DNA from: Rubellimicrobium rubrum
GTDB taxonomy: Bacteria; Pseudomonadota; Alphaproteobacteria; Rhodobacterales; Rhodobacteraceae
Length of the DNA stretch: 64,000 nt
Assembly (NCBI RefSeq): GCF_006152115.1
Contig: NZ_VDFU01000003.1
Coordinates: forward strand, 246,413 to 310,412
Reading direction: 5' to 3'
Part shown: positions 31,740-41,050 of the stretch, in pieces
How positions within the stretch are numbered: position 1 is the first letter of the stretch
How the letters are laid out: the number at the start of each line of letters is the position of its first letter
Program-made: the position numbers and the translations under genes
Notes under the pieces: model-generated
The model's input: the letters and a program-made list of their open reading frames with translations, nothing else
Database searches by the model: none
What the model was told of the DNA's origin: nothing

Positions 31740-32097
31740 CCGTGGAGCGCCGATCGAAATGGAACTTGAGGCCCGCTTCGCCGAGGCGCGCGATCTGGAG
31801 CCCCGACCGTCGGCGGATCTGATGGCGCGTCTGGCGGCCGATGCCTTGCGGGAGATGCCCCGGCCCATCACAAACGCGACCCGGCTAGCGCCAGGCCGGA
31901 TGCGCTGGCGTGACTGGATCACTGCGCTGGGCGGCTGGCCTGCGGTTGGTGGCCTTGCCACTGCCACGGCCGTCGGGGTCTGGATCGGCGCGACGGCTCC
32001 GGCCGGGCTAGCGGATCTGGCCCCCGCTGTGTGGGGCGAGAACGTGAGCATCGCATTCGGGGTCGACGAGGACCCTCTGAGTCTGCTGGAGGGCTGA
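31726..32097 (+). CDS. Putative anti-sigma factor, cysteine-free
   Basis: A 123-aa protein. The N-terminal soluble helical part (IEMELEARFAEARDLEPRPSADLMARLAADAL) is followed by one membrane segment (WPAVGGLATATAVGVWIGAT, about residues 71-90) and a short periplasmic tail. Position, size and topology fit an anti-sigma factor of the preceding ECF sigma. It has no Cys or His zinc motif, so it is not a ZAS-type redox anti-sigma. Assignment is from context. Confidence 0.7.
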   Translation: MATSDRGAPIEMELEARFAEARDLEPRPSADLMARLAADALREMPRPITNATRLAPGRMRWRDWITALGGWPAVGGLATATAVGVWIGATAPAGLADLAPAVWGENVSIAFGVDEDPLSLLEG

Positions 32098-32099
32098 GA

Positions 32100-32594
32100 T
32101 TGGCTGAACCGTCGAGTCCGGCATCGCGCCTCCGCCTCTTGGGACCGCTCCGGTGGGTGCTGTTTGCTTCCCTGGCGTTGAACCTGCTAGTTCTGGGCCT
32201 GCTGCTGGGTGCGCTCCTGGACGGCGGGCCTGGACGAGGGCCGCGCTCCATCGAGATGGCGCTGGGGCCCATCGTTCGTGCGCTGGACGAAGAGGACCGG
32301 AACGCGATCCTCGGATCGCTGCGGCAGCGCCCTGACCTTCGCCCGCCTCGACGCGAGGAAAGGGCCGCTGCCTTGGCCGAGATCGTCGAATCCATTCGGG
32401 CCGAGCCCTTCGACCCGGAGCGGGCCGGTCAGGCGCTTGCGGCGCAGTCTGGCCGGGTGGCCGAACTGCAGGCCGCGGTCCAGGCCGCGCTTCTGGACCG
32501 ACTTCAGGCCATGACTTCGGAGCAGCGGCAAAGCTTCGCCTCCGGGCTGGAGGAGGAACTTCGTAACGACCGGCCACACGGTGGAGACCGATAG
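32100..32594 (+). CDS. Periplasmic heavy-metal-sensor-like protein (CpxP/Spy type)
   Basis: A 164-aa protein. Start is a TTG at 32100, two bases after the previous stop, preceded by GGAGGG. One N-terminal membrane anchor (WVLFASLALNLLVLGLLLGALL, about 19-40) and then a long helical periplasmic domain rich in Arg/Glu/Ala (RQRPDLRPPRREERAAALAEI). This matches the periplasmic heavy-metal sensor group that includes CpxP/ZraP-like proteins. No Cys and few His. Last gene of the EF-hand/sigma set; ends 10 bp from convergent argF. Confidence 0.75.
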   Translation: MAEPSSPASRLRLLGPLRWVLFASLALNLLVLGLLLGALLDGGPGRGPRSIEMALGPIVRALDEEDRNAILGSLRQRPDLRPPRREERAAALAEIVESIRAEPFDPERAGQALAAQSGRVAELQAAVQAALLDRLQAMTSEQRQSFASGLEEELRNDRPHGGDR

Positions 32595-32604
32595 AAGTCC
32601 GGCC

Positions 32605-33531
32605 TCAGACCCCCAGGCACCACCGCATGACCGCTTTCTGCGCATGAAGCCGGTTCTCGGCCTCGTCGAAGATGACCGACTGGGGACCGTCCATGACGGC
32701 GCTGGTCACCTCGTCGTCGCGGTGCGCGGGGAGGCAGTGCATGAAGAGCGCATCGGGCTTGGCCGCGGCCATCAGCCGTTCGTTGACCTGATAGGGCCGG
32801 AGCTGGTTGTGCCGCCGCTCCTTGGCCGATTGCGGGTCATGCATCGATACCCAGGTGTCGGTGACGATGAGGTCCGCGCCTTGGACGGCTTCGAAAGGAT
32901 CGCGGACGATCTCGGCCCGCGATCCGAGAGTGCGGGCAAAGTCGATGAAGCCGGGTTCGGGGTCCAGAGTGGGCGGGCCGGTGAACGTGATGTCGAACCC
33001 GAGCTGCCCCGCCGCCTGCGCCCAGCTTGCGAAGACGTTGTTGCCGTCGCCGGACCAAACCACCTTGCGGCCCTGGATCGATCCGCGGTGCTCCTCGTAT
33101 GTCATCACATCGGCCATGATCTGGCACGGATGGGTGCGGTTCGTCAGGCCGTTGATGACCGGGACGGTCGCATATTCGGCCATCTCGAGGAGCGTCGCTT
33201 CCTCGAAGGTGCGGATCATAATGAGGTCCACGTAGCGGCTCAGCACCCGCGCCGTGTCGGCGATGGTCTCGCCGTGGCCGAGTTGCATGTCGGCGCCCGA
33301 CAGCACCATCGTCTCGCCGCCCATCTGGCGCACGCCCACGTCGAAGCTGACGCGGGTCCGGGTCGAGGGCTTTTCGAAGATCAGCGCGACCATGCGCCCG
33401 GACAGGGGCTGGGAGTCGTCCTGCATCCCCTTGGGCCGACCGTTGCGCGCGGTCTTCATGCTCCGAGCATGGTCGATCATGGTCCGGAGCGCGTCCGGCG
33501 TCGTCTTGTCGATATCGAGGAAGTGGTTCAT
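32605..33531 (-). CDS. argF: Ornithine carbamoyltransferase
   Basis: Makes citrulline from ornithine and carbamoyl phosphate in arginine synthesis. A 308-aa protein with the carbamoyl-phosphate motif [13 protein letters not shown], the [11 protein letters not shown] loop, and the ornithine-binding MHCLPAHR. Start chosen at [13 protein letters not shown]; the frame is open 63 bp upstream. Lies 59 bp downstream of argD on the same strand, an arg operon. Confidence 0.97.
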   Translation of the reverse strand: MNHFLDIDKTTPDALRTMIDHARSMKTARNGRPKGMQDDSQPLSGRMVALIFEKPSTRTRVSFDVGVRQMGGETMVLSGADMQLGHGETIADTARVLSRYVDLIMIRTFEEATLLEMAEYATVPVINGLTNRTHPCQIMADVMTYEEHRGSIQGRKVVWSGDGNNVFASWAQAAGQLGFDITFTGPPTLDPEPGFIDFARTLGSRAEIVRDPFEAVQGADLIVTDTWVSMHDPQSAKERRHNQLRPYQVNERLMAAAKPDALFMHCLPAHRDDEVTSAVMDGPQSVIFDEAENRLHAQKAVMRWCLGV

Positions 33532-33590
33532 GGCGGATCTCTGGTGGCAGGCCTGCAGTGTGCTGTGGGCCGCCAAGGAAAAGAAGGGGT

Positions 33591-34769
33591 TCAAGCGGCT
33601 TTCAGGCTGCCCGCGGCCTTGTCGAGCCGTCGCAACGCTTCGGCGATGTCCTCGTCCCCGATATTAAGCGGGGGCAGCAGGCGCACGACGTTGTCGGCTG
33701 CAGGAACGGTCAGCAGGCCCTGCTCGTAGCCGGCCTTGACCAGATCGGCGGGTGCCACCTTGCACTTGAGGCCAAGCATCAGGCCGCTGCCCCGCACGCC
33801 CTCGAACACGTCCGGGTGGGCGGCCACGAGCCCTTCGAGGCCCTGACGGAACAGACCCGACTTGCGGCGCACCTCGGACAGGAAGGTGTCGTCGCCCACG
33901 ATGTCCATGACCGCCGCGCCCACGGCGCAGGCCAGGGGGTTCCCCCCATAGGTCGAGCCGTGCGTCCCCACGGTCATGGCCCGCGCGGCATCTTCGATCG
34001 CAAGCACGGCGCCTAGGGGAAAGCCGCCGCCGATACCCTTGGCGACCATCATGATGTCGGGCGAGACGCCTGCCCATTCATGGGCGAAGAGCCGGCCGGT
34101 CCGGCCCACGCCGCACTGCACTTCGTCGAGGATCATCAGCACGCCGGTTTCGTCGCACAGATCGCGCAGGCCCTTTAGGCACACATCGGGCATCGGGCGA
34201 ATGCCGCCTTCGCCCTGGATGGGTTCGACAAGGACCGCGGCCACATCCGGTGCGCGGATGGCCCTGTCGAGTGCCTCGTGGTCACCCCATGCAAGCTGGG
34301 TGAAGCCGGGAAGGAGGGGCCCGAAGCCCTTGGTCATCTTTTCGCTGCCTGCCGCGGCGATGGCAGCGGATGAGCGGCCATGGAACGCGCCCTCGAAGGT
34401 CAGGATGCGCGTGCGGTCGGGCTGACCGGCGTCATGCCAGTGCTTCCGGGCCATCTTGACGACAAGCTCGGCCGCCTCGGTCCCCGAGTTGGTGAAGAAG
34501 ACTGTGTCGGCAAAGGTCTTTTCCACCAGCATCGCCGCCAGCCGCTCTTGCTCGGGGATGCGATACAGGTTGGACAGGTGCCAGACCTTCTGCGCCTGCT
34601 CAGTGAGGGCCTTGGTCAGGGCGGGGTTGGCGTGGCCCAGGGCGTTCACGGCGATCCCGGCCCCCATGTCCAGGTATCGGCGGCCATCCTCCGCGATCAG
34701 CCAGGACCCTTCGCCACGCTCGAAGGTGAGGGGCGCGCGGTTGTAAGTGGGCAGGACAGCAGGGATCAT
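33591..34769 (-). CDS. argD: Acetylornithine aminotransferase
   Basis: PLP enzyme converting N-acetylglutamate semialdehyde to N-acetylornithine (and often succinyl-DAP). A 392-aa class-III aminotransferase: [40 protein letters not shown] and the PLP Lys in [14 protein letters not shown]. The family start [14 protein letters not shown] is preferred to a codon 57 bp upstream. Confidence 0.96.
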   Translation of the reverse strand: MIPAVLPTYNRAPLTFERGEGSWLIAEDGRRYLDMGAGIAVNALGHANPALTKALTEQAQKVWHLSNLYRIPEQERLAAMLVEKTFADTVFFTNSGTEAAELVVKMARKHWHDAGQPDRTRILTFEGAFHGRSSAAIAAAGSEKMTKGFGPLLPGFTQLAWGDHEALDRAIRAPDVAAVLVEPIQGEGGIRPMPDVCLKGLRDLCDETGVLMILDEVQCGVGRTGRLFAHEWAGVSPDIMMVAKGIGGGFPLGAVLAIEDAARAMTVGTHGSTYGGNPLACAVGAAVMDIVGDDTFLSEVRRKSGLFRQGLEGLVAAHPDVFEGVRGSGLMLGLKCKVAPADLVKAGYEQGLLTVPAADNVVRLLPPLNIGDEDIAEALRRLDKAAGSLKAA

Positions 34770-34941
34770 CGGCAATACCCCGAAAATGGAAGGCCCTTCG
34801 ATGCTGGAGGGCCGAAGATGTGTCAACGGGAGGGACGAGCAAAGGCAGCCCCCAAGGGGGCGAACGGTCAGCGTCGGCGTCGGATCGCTTGGGCCATGCT
34901 CATGAAGCGGGCCATAGAGGCTGACGCAACGTCGTGCAAGG

Positions 34942-35379
34942 CTAAACCTCGACCCAGATGGTGACCGGACCGTCGTTGACGAGGCTCACCTTCATGTCGG
35001 CTCCGAAACGCCCCCTCGCAGTCACGATGCCCAGCGCATCGATCTCGGCTGCGAACATCTCATAAAGCCGTTCACCCTCTCCCGGCGGCGCGGCCGTCGA
35101 GAAGCCGGGGCGATTGCCGCGCGAGGTGTCGGCGGCCAAGGTGAACTGGCTCACCACAAGGGCGCTGCCGCCCGTATCCTTGAGCGCGCGGTTCATCTTG
35201 CCGGCTTCGTCCTTGAAGATCCGAAGCTTGGAGAGCTTCTCGGCCAGCAGCCGGGGCTTGCTCTCGTCGTCGCCCTGCATGGCGCAGACGAGGATCAGCA
35301 GGCCGGGCCCGATCTCGCCCAAGGTCTCGCCATCTACACGGACGGCCGCCTCCGAGACGCGCTGGACCAGGGCCCTCAC
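34942..35379 (-). CDS. dtd: D-aminoacyl-tRNA deacylase
   Basis: Removes D-amino acids (and glycine mischarged on tRNA-Ala) from tRNA. A 145-aa DTD with the two catalytic motifs [17 protein letters not shown] and [11 protein letters not shown] (Gly-cisPro). Its ATG overlaps the stop of the PfkB kinase gene upstream (ATGA). The 172-bp gap to argD has small hairpins but no gene I can support. Confidence 0.95.
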   Translation of the reverse strand: MRALVQRVSEAAVRVDGETLGEIGPGLLILVCAMQGDDESKPRLLAEKLSKLRIFKDEAGKMNRALKDTGGSALVVSQFTLAADTSRGNRPGFSTAAPPGEGERLYEMFAAEIDALGIVTARGRFGADMKVSLVNDGPVTIWVEV

Positions 35380-36296
35380 AGTTCGTGCGCCCAGGGCGGG
35401 TTAGCGCCGGGGCGGCTCACGGTGATGGCTGCTGCCCGGACGCCGAGGGTCAGCGCGTCACGCAGCGCCTCCTCGTCCAGGGAGCGCAGCGCCCCCTTGG
35501 TCAGGAGCCCGGCCTTCCAGAGCGCAGTCAGGAGCCCGGCGTTGAAGGTGTCGCCTGCGCCCACGGTGTCGGCCACGGTCACCTTTGGGGCGGGGGCCTG
35601 GACCCGGCCCGTGCGGGTATAGCCGGTGGCGCCCCTGGAGCCTTCGGTGATGCAGACGAGGCTTGGCCCCATTTCGAGGATCCGGCGGGCGTGGTCGTAG
35701 CTATCGCCGGGGCCGCTCAGCCAATGCAGATCTTCGTCCGACATCTTCACGATATCGGCGCGGGCCAGCATCCGGCCGATGCGGGCGCGGTAGCCAGCTT
35801 CGTCGGTGATGAAGGACGGGCGAATGTTGGGATCGACCATCGTCACACGATGCGGGGCCTCGCGCGCCTGGAGCGCCTCGTAGGCCTCGGCCGCCGGTTC
35901 GCCGACCAGCGAGATGCCTCCGAAGAAGAGCGCCTGCGTCGCCTCGCCCAGCACGGGCAGGTCGGACGGACTCAGCATCCGGCCTGCGGTGTTCTCATCG
36001 TAGAAGGTGTAGGTTGCGTGGCCGTCGGTCAGGCGGACGAAGGCCAGCGTGGTCGGGCGGGCGGACACATGCGCCGGAGAGGTGTCCACGCGGGAGTCGG
36101 CCAGCACTTGCCGTAGAAGGTCTCCGAACAGGTCGGAGGACAGGCCGGAGAAGAAGCCGGACGGTCCGCCCAGGCGGCCCACGGCGATCGCCGTGTTGAA
36201 CACCGCTCCGCCCGCATAGGGCGCAAAGGCGGCTGCGCCCGAGGGCGTGGTGCGGGGCAGCATGTCGATCAGCGCCTCGCCGCAGGACAGGATCAT
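35376..36296 (-). CDS. PfkB-family carbohydrate kinase (fructokinase-like)
   Basis: A 306-aa ribokinase-fold sugar kinase. Substrate motif [16 protein letters not shown] near residue 30, anion hole and catalytic Asp in [14 protein letters not shown] near residue 250. [10 protein letters not shown] also matches fructokinases. It phosphorylates a sugar, probably fructose; specificity is not certain. Coupled to dtd by ATGA and 21 bp downstream of the zinc-ribbon gene. Confidence 0.9.
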   Translation of the reverse strand: MILSCGEALIDMLPRTTPSGAAAFAPYAGGAVFNTAIAVGRLGGPSGFFSGLSSDLFGDLLRQVLADSRVDTSPAHVSARPTTLAFVRLTDGHATYTFYDENTAGRMLSPSDLPVLGEATQALFFGGISLVGEPAAEAYEALQAREAPHRVTMVDPNIRPSFITDEAGYRARIGRMLARADIVKMSDEDLHWLSGPGDSYDHARRILEMGPSLVCITEGSRGATGYTRTGRVQAPAPKVTVADTVGAGDTFNAGLLTALWKAGLLTKGALRSLDEEALRDALTLGVRAAAITVSRPGANPPWAHEL

Positions 36297-36317
36297 CGGG
36301 ACCTCCGCTTCGTTCCT

Positions 36318-37484
36318 TCAGCCGCCCTCACGGAGCCAGCTTGGACCGGCGTCCTGCCCTATGCCCGCGCCGCCGTCAAAGGAGATCGATCCGCCCTCGC
36401 CGTAAAGCTGGTACAGATAGGCCGCGATCCCCGCGAGGATCAGCCCGAGGAGCACGGCGAAGAAGATCTTCCACTTGGACCAGGGCCGCTCACCCTGCAC
36501 CTTGCCGGTCTGGCCGTTGACCACGAAGCGGAAGCTCTGGTCCTGGAACTTGTAGGCCGCCATCCAGACCGGCAGCAGCACGTGCTTGAAGGTCACGTCC
36601 GAGATCCGGGTCTGCTTGGACGTGATCCGCTGGTGGTCGCCGCCGATGTCGCGTCGGATGTCGAGCTCGATCTGGGCGTCCATCTTGGCGCGGGCGATCG
36701 TGAAGCCTTCCTTGAGGTCCACATGATAGCCCTCGGCCGCGAAGCCCGACAGGTAGTCGGGGCGGTAGGGGGTCAGCGCATGGAGGTCCCAGGGCTCCAG
36801 CCCGTCAGTGTGCTCGCGCGGGAGGGAGGTGGAGGCCAGTACCAGCACGTCGTTGAAGAAGCGCGCGACCTGCCCGCGGGCCGACCGCCAGCGGGTCCGC
36901 CGCTCCTGGTAGGTCTGGGTCTTGCCGTTGACCGTCCGGGTCCGTGTTACGTAATAGTCGTCCCCCCGCTGGCCCCGGTAGTCGGTGGCTGTGTCGGCGT
37001 CGAAGGTCCAGTAGGGGACATAGATGCCGTCCATCTTGCGACCCTTGCGGGCGTAGTCCTGCAGCCCGTTCGGCGCGAACCAGAGGCTGCCCAGCCATTG
37101 TGTCATCGCGTCGCGCGCCTGCGCCTCGCTCAACTGGAAAGGAACCAGTGCAGCAGGCTTGATGTGGCGGTGCGTGCCGCTGCCCGTGACCAGCGGCGTC
37201 GCGCAGAACGGGCAGGTGGTGGCTTGGGTGCCCTCGGGAAAGCTGGTCTCGGCTCCGCAGTTCGGACATCTGAGGACCTGCATGTCCTCGTAGCTCGCCT
37301 GGTCCTCCAGCCGGGCCACGGTGCCGGAATAGTCGATCTCCTGCAGCGCTTCGGATAGGTTCTCGGCCTCGCCCTCCGGGATTTCCTGCACATGGCCGCA
37401 ATAGGGACAGGTGAGAGAGGTCTGGCCCGGCGCGAAGACGAGCTGCGCGCCACAGTTCTCGCAAGGAAAGCGGTGGTCGGGCAT
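36318..37484 (-). CDS. TFIIB-type zinc-ribbon membrane protein (YdjG-like)
   Basis: A 388-aa protein with two N-terminal zinc ribbons: CENCGAQLVFAPGQTSLTCPYCG (about 8-30) and CPNCGAETSFPEGTQATTCPFC. A large beta-rich middle (WFAPNGLQDYARKGRKMDGIYVPYW) follows, then one C-terminal membrane helix (WKIFFAVLLGLILAGIAAYLY). This layout resembles B. subtilis YdjG, which with the SPFH protein YdjI forms a membrane platform for PspA-family proteins. Here too the SPFH gene is the neighbour, 119 bp away on the same strand. Confidence 0.82.
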   Translation of the reverse strand: MPDHRFPCENCGAQLVFAPGQTSLTCPYCGHVQEIPEGEAENLSEALQEIDYSGTVARLEDQASYEDMQVLRCPNCGAETSFPEGTQATTCPFCATPLVTGSGTHRHIKPAALVPFQLSEAQARDAMTQWLGSLWFAPNGLQDYARKGRKMDGIYVPYWTFDADTATDYRGQRGDDYYVTRTRTVNGKTQTYQERRTRWRSARGQVARFFNDVLVLASTSLPREHTDGLEPWDLHALTPYRPDYLSGFAAEGYHVDLKEGFTIARAKMDAQIELDIRRDIGGDHQRITSKQTRISDVTFKHVLLPVWMAAYKFQDQSFRFVVNGQTGKVQGERPWSKWKIFFAVLLGLILAGIAAYLYQLYGEGGSISFDGGAGIGQDAGPSWLREGG

Positions 37485-37603
37485 GAAGTCTCCGCCGGTG
37501 TCGTGTGGGAGTTATGCGGGAGCGGCCGCAGGGGGCGCAACACCGGCTGGACGCAGAACGTGCCAGGGATAGCACCCGGCCTCGGATCGAAGGCGGCGCG
37601 ATC

Positions 37604-38716
37604 TCAGCCCGCCAACGGCGGGGGTGGCGGGACCTGCGGGAACACCGGCGCCAGCGCGGTCACCTCGCCCGCGCGCTTCCAGCCCTCCTGCCCGGCGGTC
37701 CAGACATGGGTGTCGCGGGTGAGCGTTCCATCCTGCGCCATTCGTTGAAGGTCTCGGGCGGAGAAGGGGCCCTTGGTCTGCCCATTCTCGGCGATGTGCC
37801 ACTGGGGCTCGGCCACAGGCGGGGGAGGCGGCGGAACGGCCTGCGACGCAACGGCAGGGGCGGGCGGCGCGCCCCAGGGCCCCGCTTGTCCCATGCCGAG
37901 CCCGATGCCCATCCCGAGGCCCGCGCCCATTCCGCCCGAGGGGTTCGCGGCGGCCGTCGTCATGGCCTCGGCGGCGGAGAACTGCGTGAACCTGTTAAGG
38001 TCGCCCACGATGCCCATTGAGGTCCGCTTGTCGAGCACGCGCTCGACCTCCTCGGGGAGGCTGATGTTCTCGATGTAGAACTCGGGGATCGACAGGCCGT
38101 AGCCGGTGATGGTCGGCTTGATGGCATCCGCCACGATCTTGGCGAGGTCGTTCGTGTTGGCCGCCATGTCGAGCACGGGGATGCCCGAGCCGGCCAGCAC
38201 GCGGCTCACCTCCTGCACAACGACGTTGCGGACCTGGTTGTTGACCTCGTCGGTGGTGAACTCCCCGTCGGTGCCCACGATCTCCTTGATAAAGGTGCCG
38301 GGCTCCGTGACGCGCATGGCGTAGGTGCCGAAGGCGCGCAGGCGAACGGGGCCGAATTCGGGGTCGCGGCACATGATCGGGTTCTTGGTGCCCCACTTCT
38401 GATCGTTGAAGCGGGTGGAGTTGACGAAATAGACTTCGCTTTTGAACGGGCTCTGGAAGCCGTGCGTCCAGTGCTGGAGCGTGGTCATGATCGGCATGTT
38501 GTTGGTCTGGAGCTCATACAGCCCCGGGCCGAACACGTCGGCGAGCTGGCCCTCGTGGACAAAGACGGCGGCCTGGCCTTCGCGCACGGTCAGCTTGGCG
38601 CCGTATTTGATCTCGTTGCCGTAACGCTCGAAGCGCCAGACCATGGTGTCGCGGGTGTCGTCCGTCCATGCGATGACGTCGATGAACTGGCCGGACAGGA
38701 AATCAAAAAGGGCCAT
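37604..38716 (-). CDS. SPFH-domain protein with C-terminal GYF_2 domain (YdjI-like)
   Basis: A 370-aa protein. The SPFH (virion core/YdjI) domain, about 1-240, includes AAVFVHEGQLADVFGPGLYELQT and FGTYAMRVTEPGTFIKEIVG. A Gly/Met-rich linker (GGMGAGLGMGIGLGMGQAG) and a Pro run follow, then a GYF_2-like module (WHIAENGQTKGPFSARDLQRMAQDGTL). GYF domains bind proline-rich ligands, and the DUF2927 neighbour has a long Pro/Glu linker. It probably assembles on the inner membrane. Confidence 0.87.
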   Translation of the reverse strand: MALFDFLSGQFIDVIAWTDDTRDTMVWRFERYGNEIKYGAKLTVREGQAAVFVHEGQLADVFGPGLYELQTNNMPIMTTLQHWTHGFQSPFKSEVYFVNSTRFNDQKWGTKNPIMCRDPEFGPVRLRAFGTYAMRVTEPGTFIKEIVGTDGEFTTDEVNNQVRNVVVQEVSRVLAGSGIPVLDMAANTNDLAKIVADAIKPTITGYGLSIPEFYIENISLPEEVERVLDKRTSMGIVGDLNRFTQFSAAEAMTTAAANPSGGMGAGLGMGIGLGMGQAGPWGAPPAPAVASQAVPPPPPPVAEPQWHIAENGQTKGPFSARDLQRMAQDGTLTRDTHVWTAGQEGWKRAGEVTALAPVFPQVPPPPPLAG

Positions 38717-38835
38717 GGCGGTCGGCTCCTGGGATTGTTGAGGGCCGGGGCAATGGCCCTGGCCTATTGACTCCAGGATATAGCTAGGACGCGGGGTTTC
38801 GCTATGGCGGGCTTTCCTTACCTTCGGGCAAAGGC

Positions 38836-39813
38836 CTAGACCGGACCGCCCACCAACTCGGCCGCGATGGTCTGGACGAGGGGTGTGGCTTCCTCGACCG
38901 TCATCCCGGTTCGAAGGCGCGGGTCATACAAGATTTTGAGCAGTAGCTCGTCGTGCTTCGTCAGAAGGCCGAACTCCTCGTCGTCGTTGAAGATCGACGG
39001 GCGGGCGGTCGGGCTGTCGTTGGCGAGCCCCATGCCCTGCGCCAACTCCTCGTGGATGCAGGCCGAGCGCAGCAGCTCGGGATGTTCGGCGCGGATCAGG
39101 GCCACGGCCTGGCTGTAGCCGGCCCCTTCACCCGATCCGAAGGCGATCACGAGGCAGAGCGTCGAGCGCGGCAGGTTCATGAAGGCCCGGACCGACGAAT
39201 CCGCGATGCCCGGCAGCATGTCGCGCAGTCGCGCCTCGAAGCCCTTGCGGTCGTCCTCGCTCAGGACGGCGACGTGGAAGTTGGCATCTCCGTTAACCTG
39301 GGAAACGGGCACGCCGGTCAGCCGTGACAGGCGGGAGGCGTAGGCCTGGATGCCGGCCCGGTCGCGCGCGGACTGCTCGGCGTCCACGGAAGGCCCAAAG
39401 ACGATCTCCATCCGGATCGGCTCGTCCCATCGGCGTAACCGGCTTTCCTGGGCCTGGGCCACCAGCGCACCGTTCCGCGCCGCGTATTCGTCGAAAAGCG
39501 CGATCGCGATGAAGTCGCGCGCCAGCATCGTGTCGGTGAAAGGCGTGTCCTCTCCCCCCTGGTCGCCGCGCAGCAGGCCCTGGGCCAGCAGGTCGGCCTG
39601 GAGCCGCTGGTAGTACTGCCTGAGGGCCAGGCTTTCCGCCGAAGGTGGCGCGACCGGGACAGGCGCTGGTTCCGGCTCGGGTTCCGGTGGCGGGGGCGGC
39701 GGCTCGGGTCGAACGACCGGCGGCCGCGCAGGTGGCTCGGGCTCCTCGCAGCCGGCGGCGCCCAGCACCAGAAGGCCCGCAAGGGTGGCGGTCATGGTGC
39801 GGCGCAGGCTCAC
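38836..39813 (-). CDS. DUF2927 lipoprotein
   Basis: A 325-aa protein with a lipobox (LGAAGC, Cys22) and a Pro/Glu-rich linker (about 23-58: PPVVRPEPPPPPPEPEPEP). The DUF2927 domain follows. Near residue 255 is ACIHEELAQGMGLANDSP, a zincin-like helix in which the second His of HExxH is Gln. Downstream, FGLLTKHDELLLKILYDPRL is conserved in the family. Exported to the periplasm or outer membrane. Between telA (17 bp) and the SPFH gene in the same orientation. Confidence 0.82.
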   Translation of the reverse strand: MSLRRTMTATLAGLLVLGAAGCEEPEPPARPPVVRPEPPPPPPEPEPEPAPVPVAPPSAESLALRQYYQRLQADLLAQGLLRGDQGGEDTPFTDTMLARDFIAIALFDEYAARNGALVAQAQESRLRRWDEPIRMEIVFGPSVDAEQSARDRAGIQAYASRLSRLTGVPVSQVNGDANFHVAVLSEDDRKGFEARLRDMLPGIADSSVRAFMNLPRSTLCLVIAFGSGEGAGYSQAVALIRAEHPELLRSACIHEELAQGMGLANDSPTARPSIFNDDEEFGLLTKHDELLLKILYDPRLRTGMTVEEATPLVQTIAAELVGGPV

Positions 39814-39830
39814 GATGATTCCCCCGGTTC

Positions 39831-41036
39831 TCAGGTTCTCCGCGCCCCGGCGGAGCCTCCCACCGACTCGCCCAGACTACTGGTACGGGACTTGGCAGAG
39901 GCGAGCGTCGTCTTCAACTCCTGCTCCATGCGTTGAAGCTCGGCTTCGGCACTCGCGCGGCGCGTCTTGCCCTGATCGGCGATCTGAAGGCTGTCGTTGA
40001 TGGTGGCGATCAGGTTCTCGTTGGCGGAGCGCACCGCTTCGATGTCGAAGACGCCGCGCTCCATCTCGGTCCGGATCACCTTGTTGGCCTGGCGCAGGTT
40101 CTCGGCGTTGCGGGTCAGCAGTTCATTCGTCAGGTCGTTCGCCTCGCGCACGGCGCCCGCCGCCTCGGAAGACCGCTGGAGCGTGATGGCTTGAGCGAGC
40201 TGCTGCTCCCAGAGTGGCACGGTGTTCACCAGCGTCGAGTTGATCTTGGTGACGAGGCTCTTGTCGTTCTCCTGCACCAGCCGGATCGAGGGGAGCGATT
40301 GCATCGTGACCTGCCGTGTCAGCTTCAGGTCATGGACCCGACGTTCGAGGTCGTCGCGTGCGGAGCGGAGGTCGCGCAGTTCCTGGGCTTCCATGACAGC
40401 CTGCTCCTCGGGCGCAGCCTGCACCTCCCGTTCCTTGGCAGGGATGGCCTGGACGTCGATCTCCTGAAGCTTGGCCTCGCCGGCAGCAATATACAGCGCG
40501 AGTTCGTCGTAGAAGGCGAGGGTCTTGTCATAAAGCTGGTCGAGCGACTCGATATCCTTGAGGAGCTGGTGCTCGTGCTTGAGGAGGTCTCCGGTGATGC
40601 GGTCGATCTGGCCCTGCACCTCCTCGAAGCGGGCGGCGAAACGGGCCACGGGCGCGGCGCGGCCGGTGATCTTTTCCCACAGGGACCGTTCGCGACGGAC
40701 GTCGAGCTCCTCGGTCGAGAACCCCCGGATCGCCGCCACCATGGAGCGGAGCGAGTTGCCCGCCGGGCCCACGTCCTTGTTGCGCACGCCCTGGAGCATC
40801 GACTGACTGATCTGCTGAAGCTCGCCCTGCGCCCGGGAGCCGAAGGACACGATCGAGCTGGTGTTGGTCAGGTCCAGCTCGGCCATCCGCTTGCGGATTG
40901 CATCGCCCATCTGAGGCGTAGCCTGGGCCAGGGGCGTAACGTCGGCGGCCGCGGCAGGTTCGGGCAGGACCACGGCGGTGACCTTCTCGACCTCGGCGAG
41001 GGTCGCCTGGGCGGCCTTGCGGGCGGTGTCGGACAT
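39831..41036 (-). CDS. TelA-family toxic anion resistance protein
   Basis: A 401-aa, almost entirely helical cytoplasmic protein of the TelA/YaaN family, named for tellurite resistance and now linked to envelope stress. Family stretches: ISQSMLQGVRNKDVGPAGNSL, LEKHEHQL-like LLKHEHQLLKDIESLDQLYDK, and LRQANKVIRTEMERGVFDIEAV near the C terminus. Follows xpaC by 14 bp on the same strand, the same pair as xpaC-yaaN in Bacillus. Confidence 0.92.
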   Translation of the reverse strand: MSDTARKAAQATLAEVEKVTAVVLPEPAAAADVTPLAQATPQMGDAIRKRMAELDLTNTSSIVSFGSRAQGELQQISQSMLQGVRNKDVGPAGNSLRSMVAAIRGFSTEELDVRRERSLWEKITGRAAPVARFAARFEEVQGQIDRITGDLLKHEHQLLKDIESLDQLYDKTLAFYDELALYIAAGEAKLQEIDVQAIPAKEREVQAAPEEQAVMEAQELRDLRSARDDLERRVHDLKLTRQVTMQSLPSIRLVQENDKSLVTKINSTLVNTVPLWEQQLAQAITLQRSSEAAGAVREANDLTNELLTRNAENLRQANKVIRTEMERGVFDIEAVRSANENLIATINDSLQIADQGKTRRASAEAELQRMEQELKTTLASAKSRTSSLGESVGGSAGARRT

Positions 41037-41050
41037 GGCTCGTTTCCCCC

